From positions 4,583 to 68,582 of the forward strand of contig JBFMBU010000313.1 in assembly GCA_040755035.1 (NCBI GenBank): a stretch of DNA of 64,000 nt, written 5' to 3'. The position numbers and the translations under genes were made by a program. The stretch is from RBG-13-43-22 sp040755035 (GTDB lineage: Bacteria; Desulfobacterota; RBG-13-43-22). Positions 41,792 through 51,615 of the stretch are shown here, piece by piece. Below the pieces are notes generated by a model. The model made no database searches, was not told the origin of the DNA, and was given only the letters and a program-made list of their open reading frames with translations. Positions within the stretch are counted from its first letter, which is position 1; each line of letters opens with the position of its first letter.

Positions 41792-41850
41792 GATCAGTAC
41801 AGAATCAGTACAGAATCAGTACAAAATCAGTACAAAATCAGGACAGAATC
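41792..41850. repeat. 11 bp tandem repeat
   Basis: Five units of the form AATCAGTACAG (first GATCAGTACAG, last AATCAGGACAG) plus a partial sixth. It sits between the 41505 gene and the 3' end of aconitase and runs into the aconitase stop codon. Confidence 0.85.
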
Positions 41851-43792
41851 AACCCCGTGCCTTTTGATTTCTCTTAAGGTAAGACAGTAGACCACCGGCC
41901 AGGAAAATTTCCATTTTTTCCGTGGGGACCAAGGCTTTTAAAAGGAAATTTTTCTTTTGGGTCAGGTTAAAGGCCTGGATCTCTTTTCCCTGTTTGAGGG
42001 CTTTCAAGACCTGATGAAACTCCAACCAATCGTCTTGCTGCAGGGATAAATAATCCTTCGGTTCTAAAAAAACCAGAGGAAGGATCCCGTAATTGATCAG
42101 ATTACTTAGATGGATTCTGGCAAAAGACTTGGCTACCACAGCACGGATGCCTAAAAACATAGGGGCCAGGACCGCATGTTCTCTTGAAGAACCCTGTCCA
42201 TAATTTTCACCTCCGATAATGACGCCCCCCTGGGCCTGAGCGGCCCTTTCGGTAAAAGTTGGGTCCAGACGGGAGAAGGTAAAACGGGAGATGGCCGGGA
42301 TGTTTGATCGAAACGGCAGAACCTCGGATCCTCCAGGCAGGATGTCGTCGGTAGAGATGTGGTCACCGGTTTTAATCAAGACCCGGGCCTGGAAGGAAGC
42401 CGATAAAGGTTTACTAAGCGGGAGGGGCTTGATATTCGGCCCGCGGACAATTTTTATCCCTTGCGGATTGGGGGTGGGGGGGTGAAGCAGAGAGGCGGAC
42501 TGGCTTCGGGGAGGGAGATTGGAAACCTTTGGCAGGGAAATTTTTTCCTTAAAAGGGTCGACCACTTCTCCCTTGAGGGCGATTAAAGCGGCGGTCAGCG
42601 GATTACATAAATAAACCCGGGCGGAGAGGGTTCCGCTCCGACCCCTGAAGTTTCGATTATAGGTCCTGAAGGAAATTCCATTTTCCGGAGGCGCTCCCCC
42701 CATACCAATGCAGGGACCACATGCGGATTCCAGGAGACGGGCGCCGGAAGCCAGGAGTGCCCCGAGATCCCCTTTTTCAGCCAGGGCCTTCATGACTTCT
42801 CTGGAACCGGGATTGATTAAAAGGCTTAGGCCGGGGTGGATGGGTTTCCCGGCCAGGAGGGTGGCTACGGACTTCAGAGAAGCATAGGAGGAATTGGAAC
42901 AACTTCCGATACAGACCTGGTGGACCTTCAATCCGATAATCTTTTTCAGTGGTACAATATTATCCGGGCTGAAAGGACAGGCGACCAACGGTTCCAGTTG
43001 ATCGAGATTTATTTCTAAATGATCCTCATAGACCGCTTCCGGGTCAGGAGACAGCTTTATCCAATCTCTCGCCCGTCCTTGGGTCTCTAAAAAGGACCGG
43101 GTTATTTCATCGCTGGGGAACAGGGAGGTCGTGGCCCCCAGTTCAGCCCCCAGGTTACAAATAGTAGCCCTTTCGGTGGCCGAAAGGGTCTTAAGGGCCG
43201 GGCCTTGAAACTCATGTACCCATCCCACTCCTCCACGAACCGTCAGGCGACGGAGCAGTTCCAAAGCCACGTCCATGGCCGTAACCCAGGGTCTCTTCAG
43301 ATGGCCGATAAGCCGAATACGCCTTACCTTGGGTCGAACAAGAAAATAGGGGTAACCGGCCATAGCCGCGGCGATGTCCAATCCCCCGCAGCCCATAGCC
43401 AGCATGCCCAGACCGCCGGCGGTAGGGGTATGGCTGTCCGATCCCAATAGGACTTGACCTGGTCTGGCAAACCGTTCCAGATGTACCTGATGGCAGATGC
43501 CGTTTCCGGCCGGGGAGAAGTAGGCCCCAAAGCGGGCGGCCGAGCTTTGCAGATAGAGATGATCATCCGGATTGCGGGAATCCGCCTGAAGCGTGTTGTG
43601 GTCTACATAGGAAACCGCCAGGGGGACCTGTATGCGTTTTTTTTTGATGGCTTCAAACTGCAGATAGACCATGGTCCCGGTGGCGTCCTGAGTCAAGACC
43701 TGGTCTATTTTTAGGGGAATGGTTTCCCCGTTTGTTTTCTGGCCTCTGCTCACATGGTGATTGACAATTTTTTGAAAAAGCGTCTCCTGCAT
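41849..43792 (-). CDS. aconitate hydratase
   Basis: 647-residue [4Fe-4S] enzyme that interconverts citrate and isocitrate. ATG 43792 has GAGGAG 5 nt upstream. Cluster-binding cysteines are in IGSCSNSSY and ESACGPCIGMGG. The early LGSDSHTPTAGGLGMLAMGCGGLD and the swivel domain near the C-terminus (GGENYGQGSSREHA, with the catalytic Ser) are canonical. At about 650 residues it is of the shorter mitochondrial-like aconitase subtype seen in anaerobes, shorter than AcnA or AcnB. It lies 20 bp after the sensor kinase gene on the same strand. Confidence 0.93.
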   Translation of the reverse strand: MQETLFQKIVNHHVSRGQKTNGETIPLKIDQVLTQDATGTMVYLQFEAIKKKRIQVPLAVSYVDHNTLQADSRNPDDHLYLQSSAARFGAYFSPAGNGICHQVHLERFARPGQVLLGSDSHTPTAGGLGMLAMGCGGLDIAAAMAGYPYFLVRPKVRRIRLIGHLKRPWVTAMDVALELLRRLTVRGGVGWVHEFQGPALKTLSATERATICNLGAELGATTSLFPSDEITRSFLETQGRARDWIKLSPDPEAVYEDHLEINLDQLEPLVACPFSPDNIVPLKKIIGLKVHQVCIGSCSNSSYASLKSVATLLAGKPIHPGLSLLINPGSREVMKALAEKGDLGALLASGARLLESACGPCIGMGGAPPENGISFRTYNRNFRGRSGTLSARVYLCNPLTAALIALKGEVVDPFKEKISLPKVSNLPPRSQSASLLHPPTPNPQGIKIVRGPNIKPLPLSKPLSASFQARVLIKTGDHISTDDILPGGSEVLPFRSNIPAISRFTFSRLDPTFTERAAQAQGGVIIGGENYGQGSSREHAVLAPMFLGIRAVVAKSFARIHLSNLINYGILPLVFLEPKDYLSLQQDDWLEFHQVLKALKQGKEIQAFNLTQKKNFLLKALVPTEKMEIFLAGGLLSYLKRNQKARG

Positions 43793-43811
43793 AACCACTC
43801 CTCATTACGTA

Positions 43812-45620
43812 TTAGATGTCTGACTCATTCTCTAAGGGGAGCACCACGGTCATGGTCGTACCCCGGGGGGAGGTCTCGACGCGGATATCCCCATTATGGT
43901 CCTGTATCAATTTATAAGAAACGGCCAATCCCAGACCGGTACCTTTCTTCTTGTTGGTGATAAAAGGACGGAAGAGATTTTCTTTAATCTCCGGTTCTAT
44001 TCCTGGGCCGGTGTCGGTGATGCGGATCAGGACCGAATCCTGATCCCGTTCGGTAGCCAGGGTCAGTGATCCTCCTTCAGGCATGGCTTCAACGGCATTC
44101 TTTGTCAGGTTCAACAGAACCTGCTTGATCTGCTCCGGATCAAAATTAAACTCAGGCAGGGAGGGGGCCAGTTCGGTTTTAACCTCTATGTGCTGTTCGG
44201 TGAATAAAGGATTGAAAAGATGGACCTGGTCCCGCACCATATCATTGATCTGGGCCTTTGATTTTTTCGGAATGGTCGGGCGGGTGAAATCACGGACATC
44301 GATCAAAATTTTTTCCAGCCGGGCGATTTCCGAGGTAATAATTTCGAGCTTGGCCTTTTCTTTCTCCCCCAGTTGGGGTGAGCGCTTGAGTTGTCCGGCG
44401 AGTCCACCGATGGCCATCAGGGGATTTTTTATCTCGTGGGAAACATGACCGGCCATGGAACCTACAGCGGCCAGCCGTTCGGAGTGAACCAGTTTTTCCT
44501 GGGAGCGACGCAGTTCTTCCGTTTTATTATCTACTTCGATTTTGAGGTATCGGGACCAGCGGTTGGAGATAAAAACAAAGAGGCCGGTGCTGAAAATGAC
44601 GATCAATTGAAAGATAACGATTAAAAAGGCCTGATCCATAATAAGGCTGCGGACCAGTCCGGAGACCTCTTTCACCGGGGCGACCACGGCTACAGACCAA
44701 AACTCCGCAGCCGGCCCCAGCCTTTTTTGCCCTTTCCGGTCAGGTGTTTCATAAAAAGGGATGGGGGTGTAGGCTACCAGTTTATCGGTAACTTTGATTA
44801 ATTCCCGGTGCCACCCGGTCACATAAGTGGAAGTGCCCTCTTTTTTCTTTAACAGCTCATTGCGGGTCAGATCGTCAATTTTTTTATAGGAAATCCTGGG
44901 ATTCTTCAGACCGCGGACGACAAAGATGTTTCGGCCGACAAATTCAGGATCGAAATGATCCATAAATATCCCATTGGAGTTGATGATCCAAGGGTACCCG
45001 GATTTACCGGAGATGACCCCCTCGTCGGCTTTCTTGGCCATATGGATGGCGTCGATTATGAAAACCAAGGCCCCGGCGATTTGATCCTGCCTTTTGTTTT
45101 CAAAAGGTACGGCCATAGGAAGGACCCATTTGCCTCCCTGGGCCATGGTCCTTCCCACCCATACCCGATGGTCCCCCGATTCGGATTCCCTGTAGGGGAT
45201 CAGTGTCGGGGTGAGGGGCAAGGGAATGGATCCCGCGGTCCATTCCGGGGAACGGACCTGACCGATAACCCGGCCATCCCGGTCCAAAGCCATAATGGCC
45301 AAGAGATCTCCCGGCATCAGGTTTTGAAAGGGAGAAAAGATCCTTTCCGGTTGCAGGACAATATCAAATAGTTCCTTTTCCCAAATCTGGCGCAGGCCCA
45401 GAAGGGTGATCTGTAGATGGGTCATCTGGTTTTGGACGTGATCGGAAATCTTTCGGGCCAGGATGAGCTGTTGTTGGTTGAATTGGTCGGAAAGCACCTG
45501 AGAGATCTGCCGCCAAGTGGAGTAGCCCACGAAAACGATCAAAATCGTCAATAGGACAGCCAGGGTGTATACCAGGGGGAGGGTTTTTCTTACTAGAAAG
45601 GGGATGGGTATCTTTTTCAT
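43812..45620 (-). CDS. membrane sensor histidine kinase with cache domain
   Basis: 602-residue kinase. It has an N-terminal transmembrane helix (LVYTLAVLLTILIVFVGY, about 14-31) and an extracytoplasmic cache-type sensor of about 250 residues (LLAIMALDRDGRVIGQV, NSNGIFMDHFDPEFVGRNIF). A second transmembrane helix follows (LIVIFQLIVIFSTGLFVFI). HisKA phospho-acceptor is GHVSHEIKNPLMAIGG; the ATPase has NAVEAMPEGG, DTGPGI and GTGLGLAVSYKLIQ. ATG 45620 overlaps the lptG stop by an ATGA; a start at 45746 would overlap lptG widely. No response regulator is adjacent. Ligand unknown, though the aconitase next door hints at central metabolism or stress. Confidence 0.88.
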   Translation of the reverse strand: MKKIPIPFLVRKTLPLVYTLAVLLTILIVFVGYSTWRQISQVLSDQFNQQQLILARKISDHVQNQMTHLQITLLGLRQIWEKELFDIVLQPERIFSPFQNLMPGDLLAIMALDRDGRVIGQVRSPEWTAGSIPLPLTPTLIPYRESESGDHRVWVGRTMAQGGKWVLPMAVPFENKRQDQIAGALVFIIDAIHMAKKADEGVISGKSGYPWIINSNGIFMDHFDPEFVGRNIFVVRGLKNPRISYKKIDDLTRNELLKKKEGTSTYVTGWHRELIKVTDKLVAYTPIPFYETPDRKGQKRLGPAAEFWSVAVVAPVKEVSGLVRSLIMDQAFLIVIFQLIVIFSTGLFVFISNRWSRYLKIEVDNKTEELRRSQEKLVHSERLAAVGSMAGHVSHEIKNPLMAIGGLAGQLKRSPQLGEKEKAKLEIITSEIARLEKILIDVRDFTRPTIPKKSKAQINDMVRDQVHLFNPLFTEQHIEVKTELAPSLPEFNFDPEQIKQVLLNLTKNAVEAMPEGGSLTLATERDQDSVLIRITDTGPGIEPEIKENLFRPFITNKKKGTGLGLAVSYKLIQDHNGDIRVETSPRGTTMTVVLPLENESDI

Positions 45621-46696
45621 TGCCGGATATTCAGGAATAAATAACCGCCGACCAAAAGAAAAAGCAGGTTGGAAGCCCAGGCGGCCCAGAGGGGGGGAAA
45701 GGTCCCGGAAAGACCCAGGGAACGGGAAAAGCCGAAAAAGATCCAATAGAGAAAGGCCAGGAACAAACTGCCGACGATCCCTTGGGCGACCCCGATGCCT
45801 TTTTCCTTACGCAAGGCCAGGGCGATACCGAAGAGGGCCATGATTATGCAGACAAAAGGAAAAGACAAACGGATATGTTTTTCCACAATATAAGGGGTGG
45901 CGTCATATCCCTCCCCTTGAACCTTGCGGATGGTTTTCCGCAGTTCCTGGTAGGTCATTTCCGCCCCGGTTTTTTCCTGATAGCGAAAATCCTCAGGCGT
46001 TTCAGAAAGGAAAAGGACTTTTTCAAGAAACGGTTCGCTGCCGGAGGTGCCGTCAGGCGAGAAGGTCTGATACAGTCCATTTTTAAAGGTCCAACCGCCG
46101 TTTTTCCAGACCACGGATGCCGCATCCAGTCGAGATTGTAATTTAAATCCATGGTCGAAAAAATGGAGGGAAACCCCCTCAGCGGTTTGATCTTTAAAAT
46201 TAAAACGGCTGAAAGAATAAATAGCCTGATGTCCTTTATACCAGATCTTTTCTTGAAGCAGCACGGCCCGGGGTTCGATTTTTTTAACCCGGACGTTCCA
46301 GATTTCCTGGGCCCGGCCTTGAGCAAAAGGGACCATCACCTCCCCCAGGATCAGGAGAGAGATGGTTGAGGCCATGGCCAGAAGTAGGATGGGAAAGGAG
46401 AGGCGGCCCATATTGATCCCGCTGGATTTGAAGGCGATAAGCTGGTTGTTCTTGGAAAAAAACCCAAACGTGAGCTGGGTGCCCATTACTATGGCCACCG
46501 GGATCAGTTGTTTGATGATAAAGGGTAGGGTATAGGCAAAGTATTGCATCATGACCCTTGTGGACACACCGGCTTCGCTGAAGTCCTTGAGTTTTCCCAT
46601 GACATCCAGCAGGAGGAAGAGGAAGATAAATATACCCAGGCAGAGGAGGGTCATTTTCAGGAATTCCCGGGATATATAATGACTGATAATTCGCAT
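45617..46696 (-). CDS. lptG: LPS export permease LptG (YjgP/YjgQ)
   Basis: 359-residue inner-membrane component of the LptB2FGC machine that extracts lipopolysaccharide. N-terminal ISHYISREFLKMTLLCLGIFIFLFLLLD, FIIKQLIPVAIVMGTQLTFGF, a periplasmic beta-jellyroll middle (EGVSLHFFDHGFKLQSRLDA) and four C-terminal helices (AQGIVGSLFLAFLYWIFFG) match the family. LptF is not adjacent here. ATG 46696; its stop overlaps the kinase start. Confidence 0.9.
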   Translation of the reverse strand: MRIISHYISREFLKMTLLCLGIFIFLFLLLDVMGKLKDFSEAGVSTRVMMQYFAYTLPFIIKQLIPVAIVMGTQLTFGFFSKNNQLIAFKSSGINMGRLSFPILLLAMASTISLLILGEVMVPFAQGRAQEIWNVRVKKIEPRAVLLQEKIWYKGHQAIYSFSRFNFKDQTAEGVSLHFFDHGFKLQSRLDAASVVWKNGGWTFKNGLYQTFSPDGTSGSEPFLEKVLFLSETPEDFRYQEKTGAEMTYQELRKTIRKVQGEGYDATPYIVEKHIRLSFPFVCIIMALFGIALALRKEKGIGVAQGIVGSLFLAFLYWIFFGFSRSLGLSGTFPPLWAAWASNLLFLLVGGYLFLNIRQ

Positions 46697-46815
46697 GATT
46701 AAATACTAACCAAGGACACCCTTTTTGTAAATAGAAAATACAGATCAAGAAAGGTGTTTGATTTTTTTTCCAACAGTTGATACCTTAGGAACAGTAATTT
46801 CAGGTAGAGACCCTT

Positions 46816-47859
46816 ATGAACATCAGAGTGCAGATCGAAACCAGAGAAGAGCAGGTCTTATCCCCTCTGGCAGCCTTCAGTTCCAGAAGCCGCGGCCGGG
46901 ATATCCCTGAGGAAGAATGTGCCATTCGAACGGCTTTCCAGAGGGATCGGGACCGTATTATCCACTCCAAGGCCTTTCGCCGTTTGAAACATAAAACCCA
47001 GGTATTTCTGGCCCCTACCGGGGATCATTACCGCACCCGTCTGACCCATACCCTGGAGGTTTCTCAAATCGCCCGAACCATTTCCCGGGCCCTTGGGTTG
47101 AATGAGGATTTGGCTGAAGCCGTGGCCCTGGGACATGATCTGGGACATACCCCGTTCGGACACGCGGGGGAAGAGGTCCTTAATGATATCGTCCCCGGGG
47201 GTTTTAATCATACCCAACAGAGTCTTCGGGTGGTGGAGGTCCTGGAAAAAGGGGGGAAAGGGCTGAACCTGACCCTCGAGGTGCGGGACGGAATTATTAA
47301 ACATTCCAAAGGCAGGGGAGAAATTCTTCCCCGCGGCTCGGCTGACAAGGCTTTGACCATGGAAGGGCAGGTAGTAAGGGTGGCTGATATCATCGCCTAT
47401 ATCTGCCACGATCTGGACGATGCCATTCGCGGGGGGGTCATTTCCGTGGAGGATGTACCTGTTTTTTGCACCCGTATGCTGGGGGACCGGAGTTCTAAAA
47501 GGATTGATACCATGGTGCGAAGCTTAGTCGAATTCAGTCTCAAGGATCCCTCCCAGGGGCTTTCCATGGACGAGGAGGTCCTGGAAGCCATGGTCACTCT
47601 GAGGGCTTTTTTATATGAGCGGGTCTATGATCTGGGTAGGGTCCATGATGATTTTATCAAGGCCCGGAAAGTGATCAGTGAATTGTTTCAGGTTTTAGTT
47701 TCCGTCCCGGACCTTATGGAAACCTATCTGGGACCGAACAGGGATCCGGAGACCTCTGCCGGACAGAGGGCGGCGGATTTCATCGCCGGAATGACCGACC
47801 GCTATGCCCTGAATCTTTATGAAAGGATTTTTTTACCGAAGCCCTGGGCGGTGTTGTAA
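46816..47859 (+). CDS. dgt: deoxyguanosinetriphosphate triphosphohydrolase
   Basis: 347-residue HD-domain enzyme that splits dGTP (or other dNTPs) to the nucleoside and triphosphate. The metal ligands are RLTHTLEVSQIA, HDLGHTPFGHAGEE and the later NHSKGRGE-like histidine (IKHSKGRG), with VADIIAYICHDLDDA carrying Asp. The opening SRSRGRDIPEEEC and FRRLKHKTQVF are typical. Its substrate preference is inferred. It is divergent from lptG with a 119 bp intergenic gap and no clear promoter. Confidence 0.93.
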   Translation: MNIRVQIETREEQVLSPLAAFSSRSRGRDIPEEECAIRTAFQRDRDRIIHSKAFRRLKHKTQVFLAPTGDHYRTRLTHTLEVSQIARTISRALGLNEDLAEAVALGHDLGHTPFGHAGEEVLNDIVPGGFNHTQQSLRVVEVLEKGGKGLNLTLEVRDGIIKHSKGRGEILPRGSADKALTMEGQVVRVADIIAYICHDLDDAIRGGVISVEDVPVFCTRMLGDRSSKRIDTMVRSLVEFSLKDPSQGLSMDEEVLEAMVTLRAFLYERVYDLGRVHDDFIKARKVISELFQVLVSVPDLMETYLGPNRDPETSAGQRAADFIAGMTDRYALNLYERIFLPKPWAVL

Positions 47860-48229
47860 TTTTTGTTGGGGAAAATTGTCATGGGAAAAAGAAGTACTCC
47901 CGGCATCCTGTAAAATAGAGATATATTAAAAGGTTAATCTTGACAAAGCCCTTCCGGGATGATAACCTATAATTATCATTAGGTTTATTTTTCTTGCCCC
48001 CTGGCCCTGAGGGGAGGGAATTTTTTCGTCTGACCTTGTGGGGGAAGGGTCTTTTGAAGAAACGCGCCTGCCTGGGGCAATAGGAACTTAAAAGCAGAAT
48101 TCTACGCAAATTGGATAGTATTTATTTAGAAACAAGATCTAAACCCGGACCGCATGAGGTGTTTGCGAACATCCCCCTCCGGTTCCGGCTGGTCCGGGTT
48201 GGAAACCCATAAGGTAAAAAAGGTCAGAG
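47860..48229. other. intergenic region with weak terminator and R1 element
   Basis: 370 bp between dgt and gspE. It holds a weak hairpin with AACCTA/TAGGTT and a T-tract (47964-47995) and the R1 copy at 48097. Nothing else is recognised; promoter of gspE not identified with confidence. Confidence 0.5.
48097..48206 (+). repeat. dispersed element R1, copy c
   Basis: Starts GAATTCTACGCAAATTGG. Arms AACCCGGACC (48142-48151) and GGTCCGGGTT (48191-48200) are a perfect 10 bp inverted repeat, 39 nt apart. It ends 23 bp before gspE, so it would lie in the operon leader. Confidence 0.75.
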
Positions 48230-49753
48230 ATGATTTCCGAAATACCCGTTTTCAAACCCGAACAACTTCCCAGGATCCCCTTGACCCTGGAAGGAATTTC
48301 TTCCCGGTTTATAAGGGAAAATCTGGTTATCCCCCTTGAATATAAAAATAATATTTTAAAAGTGGCTATGGGCTGCCCGGAAGATCGGGAGACGGTCGAT
48401 GCCCTGGAAGTAGCCACTTCGGCTGAAGTCGTGGTTTATGCCGGTGATCCCTCCCTGATTTCCGATTATATCGCCAAATTTTACGGCCAGGAATCGCAGA
48501 ATATCAACCGGATCATTGAGGACATCGGCACCGATTCCTTGGAATTCCTGAAGGAAGAGGAAGAGGACATCGGCCATTTAAAAGACCTGGCTTCGGAGGC
48601 CCCGATTATCAAGCTGGTCAATATGGTCATTTCCCGGGCCGTTGAAAACCGGGCCAGTGATATTCACATTGAGCCCTTTGAGGATGAATTGAAGGTGCGC
48701 TACCGCATAGACGGCGTGCTTCACGATATTGAATCCCTGCCCAAGAATCTCCAGGCCGCCATCCTCTCCCGGATTAAAATCATGGCCAAACTCAATATCG
48801 CCGAAAAGAGGCTCCCCCAGGACGGCCGGATCAAATTGAAGGTCATGGAAAAGGAAATCGATCTCAGGGTATCCACCATACCCGTTCTATACGGTGAGGG
48901 GGTGGTGATGAGGATCCTGCAGAAGGAAGGGATCACCATCGACCTCAACCTCCTGGGGTTTGCGCCCCGAACCCTATCCCTTTTTGATCAGCTTATAACA
49001 AAATCCAACGGAATTATCCTGGTCACCGGGCCCACCGGCAGCGGGAAGACCACCACCCTTTATGGGGCACTGGACAAAATCAATTCGCCGGACAAAAAGA
49101 TCATTACCGTTGAGGACCCCATAGAATATCAATTGAAAGGGATCAACCAAATCCAGGTTAAACCACAAATCGGCTTGAATTTTGCCGGCACCCTTCGTCA
49201 TATTGTCCGACATGATCCGGATATTATCATGATCGGCGAAATCCGCGATTTGGAAACGGCCGAGATCGCTATCCAGTCGGCCTTGACCGGACATCTGGTT
49301 TTTTCTACCTTACATACCAATGATGCTCCCAGCGCCATCACCCGTTTGCTGGATATGGGGGTAGAAAGTTTTCTCCTTTCTTCCACCATTCGAGGCGTTC
49401 TGGCCCAGCGTTTGGTGCGGCTCATCTGTCCGGTTTGTAAAACGGTCGACCCCGCCCCGGCGGTGCCGGAGGAGTGGGTTCATCTGCAAGTGGGGGATAT
49501 GGGGACTTTATATCGAGGGGCCGGCTGCGAAAGATGTGCCGGAACCGGGTATTGGGGGCGAATCGGTATCTTTGAACTGTTTCTGATCGACGATCTCATA
49601 CGACGAATGATCCTGCAGGGTGCCGATGTGATTCAAATCCGGGAGGCGGCCAGAAAAAACGGGATGAAAACTTTGCTGGAAGACGGCCTGGAAAAGGTGA
49701 AGGCCTCCCTGACCACGCTGCCTGAAGTCTTAAGGGTCACACAAGAGGTCTAA
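48230..49753 (+). CDS. gspE: type II secretion ATPase
   Basis: 507-residue hexameric ATPase driving pseudopilus assembly. N-terminal domain about 1-110 (IPLEYKNNILKVAMGCP), then RASDIHIEPFEDELKVRYRIDG, Walker A GPTGSGKTTTLYG (about 267-279), VEDPIEYQLKGINQIQV, DPDIIMIGEIRDLET, LHTNDAPSAITRLLDMG and the tetra-cysteine CPVC...CERCAGTG zinc motif. It is a distinct paralogue of the pilB at 25.8 kb. Its stop overlaps gspF by one base (TAATG). Confidence 0.94.
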   Translation: MISEIPVFKPEQLPRIPLTLEGISSRFIRENLVIPLEYKNNILKVAMGCPEDRETVDALEVATSAEVVVYAGDPSLISDYIAKFYGQESQNINRIIEDIGTDSLEFLKEEEEDIGHLKDLASEAPIIKLVNMVISRAVENRASDIHIEPFEDELKVRYRIDGVLHDIESLPKNLQAAILSRIKIMAKLNIAEKRLPQDGRIKLKVMEKEIDLRVSTIPVLYGEGVVMRILQKEGITIDLNLLGFAPRTLSLFDQLITKSNGIILVTGPTGSGKTTTLYGALDKINSPDKKIITVEDPIEYQLKGINQIQVKPQIGLNFAGTLRHIVRHDPDIIMIGEIRDLETAEIAIQSALTGHLVFSTLHTNDAPSAITRLLDMGVESFLLSSTIRGVLAQRLVRLICPVCKTVDPAPAVPEEWVHLQVGDMGTLYRGAGCERCAGTGYWGRIGIFELFLIDDLIRRMILQGADVIQIREAARKNGMKTLLEDGLEKVKASLTTLPEVLRVTQEV

Positions 49754-50946
49754 TGGCCGTATTTTCTTACCGGGGTACCAATGGGGAGGGTGCAGTCCTG
49801 GAAGGGGCCATTGAAGCCCCTGATGAACAGGCAGCCGCCGAACAACTGAAAAATGCCCATATCATCCCCATTGCCATCGCTCTTCCGGGAAAAAGTCTTA
49901 AGACCCGCCTGGGGCGACGTACCACGGCCGGGGACCTCCTCAACTTTACTACCGAATTATCGGCCCTGCTTGAGGCCGGATTACCCATAGACCGGAGCCT
50001 CAACATCCTTTCCGGTCTGGCGGAAAAAAAAGAAAAACAAATCCTCCTTCAGACCATTCTGCGTTCCATTCGTGAGGGGAGTTCTTTTTCTGATGCCCTG
50101 CAGAAACACCCCCGGGTATTCTCCCGCTTATATATTAATATGGTCAGGGCCGGTGAAGCCGGGGGTGTCCTGCCCACGGTGCTGGAAAAATTAACCGAAT
50201 TTCTGGAAACGACCCAGGAACTTAAAGAGCAGGTTTTATCCTCAATGATTTACCCGATTATACTGCTTTCCACCGGCGGGATCTCCATTCTCATATTATT
50301 AACCTACGTTTTGCCGAAATTTTCCACTATCTTCGCCGAATTGGGTGGGGCCATGCCCCTTTCCACTCAGTTGCTGCTCTCCTTCAGCCGTGGTCTACAA
50401 TCCTATTGGTGGGTCGTTTTGCCGGTGTTTTTTGCCTCCTGGATCTTATTCAGGACCTATATAAAATCCGATACCGGCCGCTACCGCTGGGACGGATTGA
50501 AATTAAAATTGATGAAAGAGATCCTCCAGAAGCTGGAAACCGCTCGGTTTTGCCGGACCCTGGGGACCCTGCTACGAAGCGGGGTTCCCTTATTGCAGGC
50601 CTTGAAAAATTCGCGAGACGTGATCGGCAATCAGGTCATCGCCCTGGCTCTGGAAGAGGTTTCCAAAGGGGTAAAAGAAGGGAAAGGCATGGCCCTGCCT
50701 CTGTCAGGGACGGGGGTCTTTCCGCCTCTGGCCTTATCCATGATCAAGGTCGGGGAAGAGACCGGGCAGTTGGATGTCATGTTATTGAAAGTGGCCGCAG
50801 CTTACGAGAAGAGCCTTCGGGTTTCGATCAAGCGTTTTATCAGTTTTCTGGAGCCGGCGCTGATCCTGGGTATGGGATTGATTATCGGGTTTATTGTCAT
50901 GTCTATGCTGCTGGCTGTTTTCAGTATTACCGATCTGCCTTTTTAG
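49753..50946 (+). CDS. gspF: type II secretion platform protein
   Basis: 397-residue membrane protein, paralogue of PilC, in two halves of the form FTTELSALLEAGLPIDRSLNIL, RLYINMVRAGEAGGVLPTVLEK, then FCRTLGTLLRSGVPLLQALK and FPPLALSMIKVGEETGQLDVML. It anchors GspE and the pseudopilus base in the inner membrane. The ATG overlaps the gspE stop. Confidence 0.93.
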   Translation: MAVFSYRGTNGEGAVLEGAIEAPDEQAAAEQLKNAHIIPIAIALPGKSLKTRLGRRTTAGDLLNFTTELSALLEAGLPIDRSLNILSGLAEKKEKQILLQTILRSIREGSSFSDALQKHPRVFSRLYINMVRAGEAGGVLPTVLEKLTEFLETTQELKEQVLSSMIYPIILLSTGGISILILLTYVLPKFSTIFAELGGAMPLSTQLLLSFSRGLQSYWWVVLPVFFASWILFRTYIKSDTGRYRWDGLKLKLMKEILQKLETARFCRTLGTLLRSGVPLLQALKNSRDVIGNQVIALALEEVSKGVKEGKGMALPLSGTGVFPPLALSMIKVGEETGQLDVMLLKVAAAYEKSLRVSIKRFISFLEPALILGMGLIIGFIVMSMLLAVFSITDLPF

Positions 50947-50964
50947 ATCGGAGGCGGGTGAAAA

Positions 50965-51483
50965 GTGCGACGGATCATTAACGGTTATCGGGAAATGCCG
51001 TTACTCAAAGCCGAGCGATTGGCGAGGAACGGTTATAGTAACAACCCGTCGGGTTTCACGCTCTTGGAAATGATTATTGTTTTATTGTTGAGCCTGTTGA
51101 TCCTGGGGGTGGTTTCGGTTTCTCTGGCCGGATTAATTTCTTCAACCAGACTCCTTGGCGCGGCCAGGGAATTTCAGGCTTCTTTAAGACAGGCCCGTGA
51201 TTTGGCCGCCATTCACGGGGAAGAGCAGGAGTGGCGGGTCGATTTGGAATCCGGGGTCTATGGAATCGAAGGCCGAAGTCAGCGAAAAATTCCTCCGCGA
51301 GTGGGATTGATCATTGTCGTTTCCACAGGTGAAGAGATCCGCAGCGGGAAATATCTCCTGCGTTTCCAACCCAATCGGGGATCGTCCGGCGAGCTTTTCC
51401 GATTGACCGACAAAAATAGGATGGTCACTATCGCCCTGGATCCGGTGATAGGGGCTGTGATCTACCGGGAGGTACATTCTTAA
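50965..51483 (+). CDS. gspH: minor pseudopilin GspH-like
   Basis: 172 residues. The prepilin leader ends at SGFTLLEMIIVLLLSLLI: the peptidase cuts after Gly and the Glu is at mature position 5. The leader is long (about 30 residues). The rest is a beta-rich globular head (GSSGELFRLTDKNRMVTIAL). The start is GTG 50965 with GGAGGCGGGTG upstream. GspH caps the pseudopilus with GspI-J-K. A 132 bp gap separates it from gspI. Confidence 0.85.
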   Translation: MRRIINGYREMPLLKAERLARNGYSNNPSGFTLLEMIIVLLLSLLILGVVSVSLAGLISSTRLLGAAREFQASLRQARDLAAIHGEEQEWRVDLESGVYGIEGRSQRKIPPRVGLIIVVSTGEEIRSGKYLLRFQPNRGSSGELFRLTDKNRMVTIALDPVIGAVIYREVHS

Positions 51484-51615
51484 GCGGATGGAATCCCGCG
51501 AGCGATGGGATTAATGTGGGAGGTTATATTGAAGCACAAGAAATCTCCCTGAATTGACTTGACCCTTTTTTATAAAACCTTGACCGCAGCACAAATTAAA
51601 AAAAGGTCCACGAAC

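Noticed and set aside
41792..41850. Possible CRISPR array
   Set aside because: 11 bp units without spacers and no cas genes; it is a simple tandem repeat.
47939..47966. Promoter TTGACA...TAACCT before gspE
   Set aside because: The -35 is good but the -10 is poor at 17 nt, and TATAAT lies 22 nt away; it is also about 290 bp before gspE.
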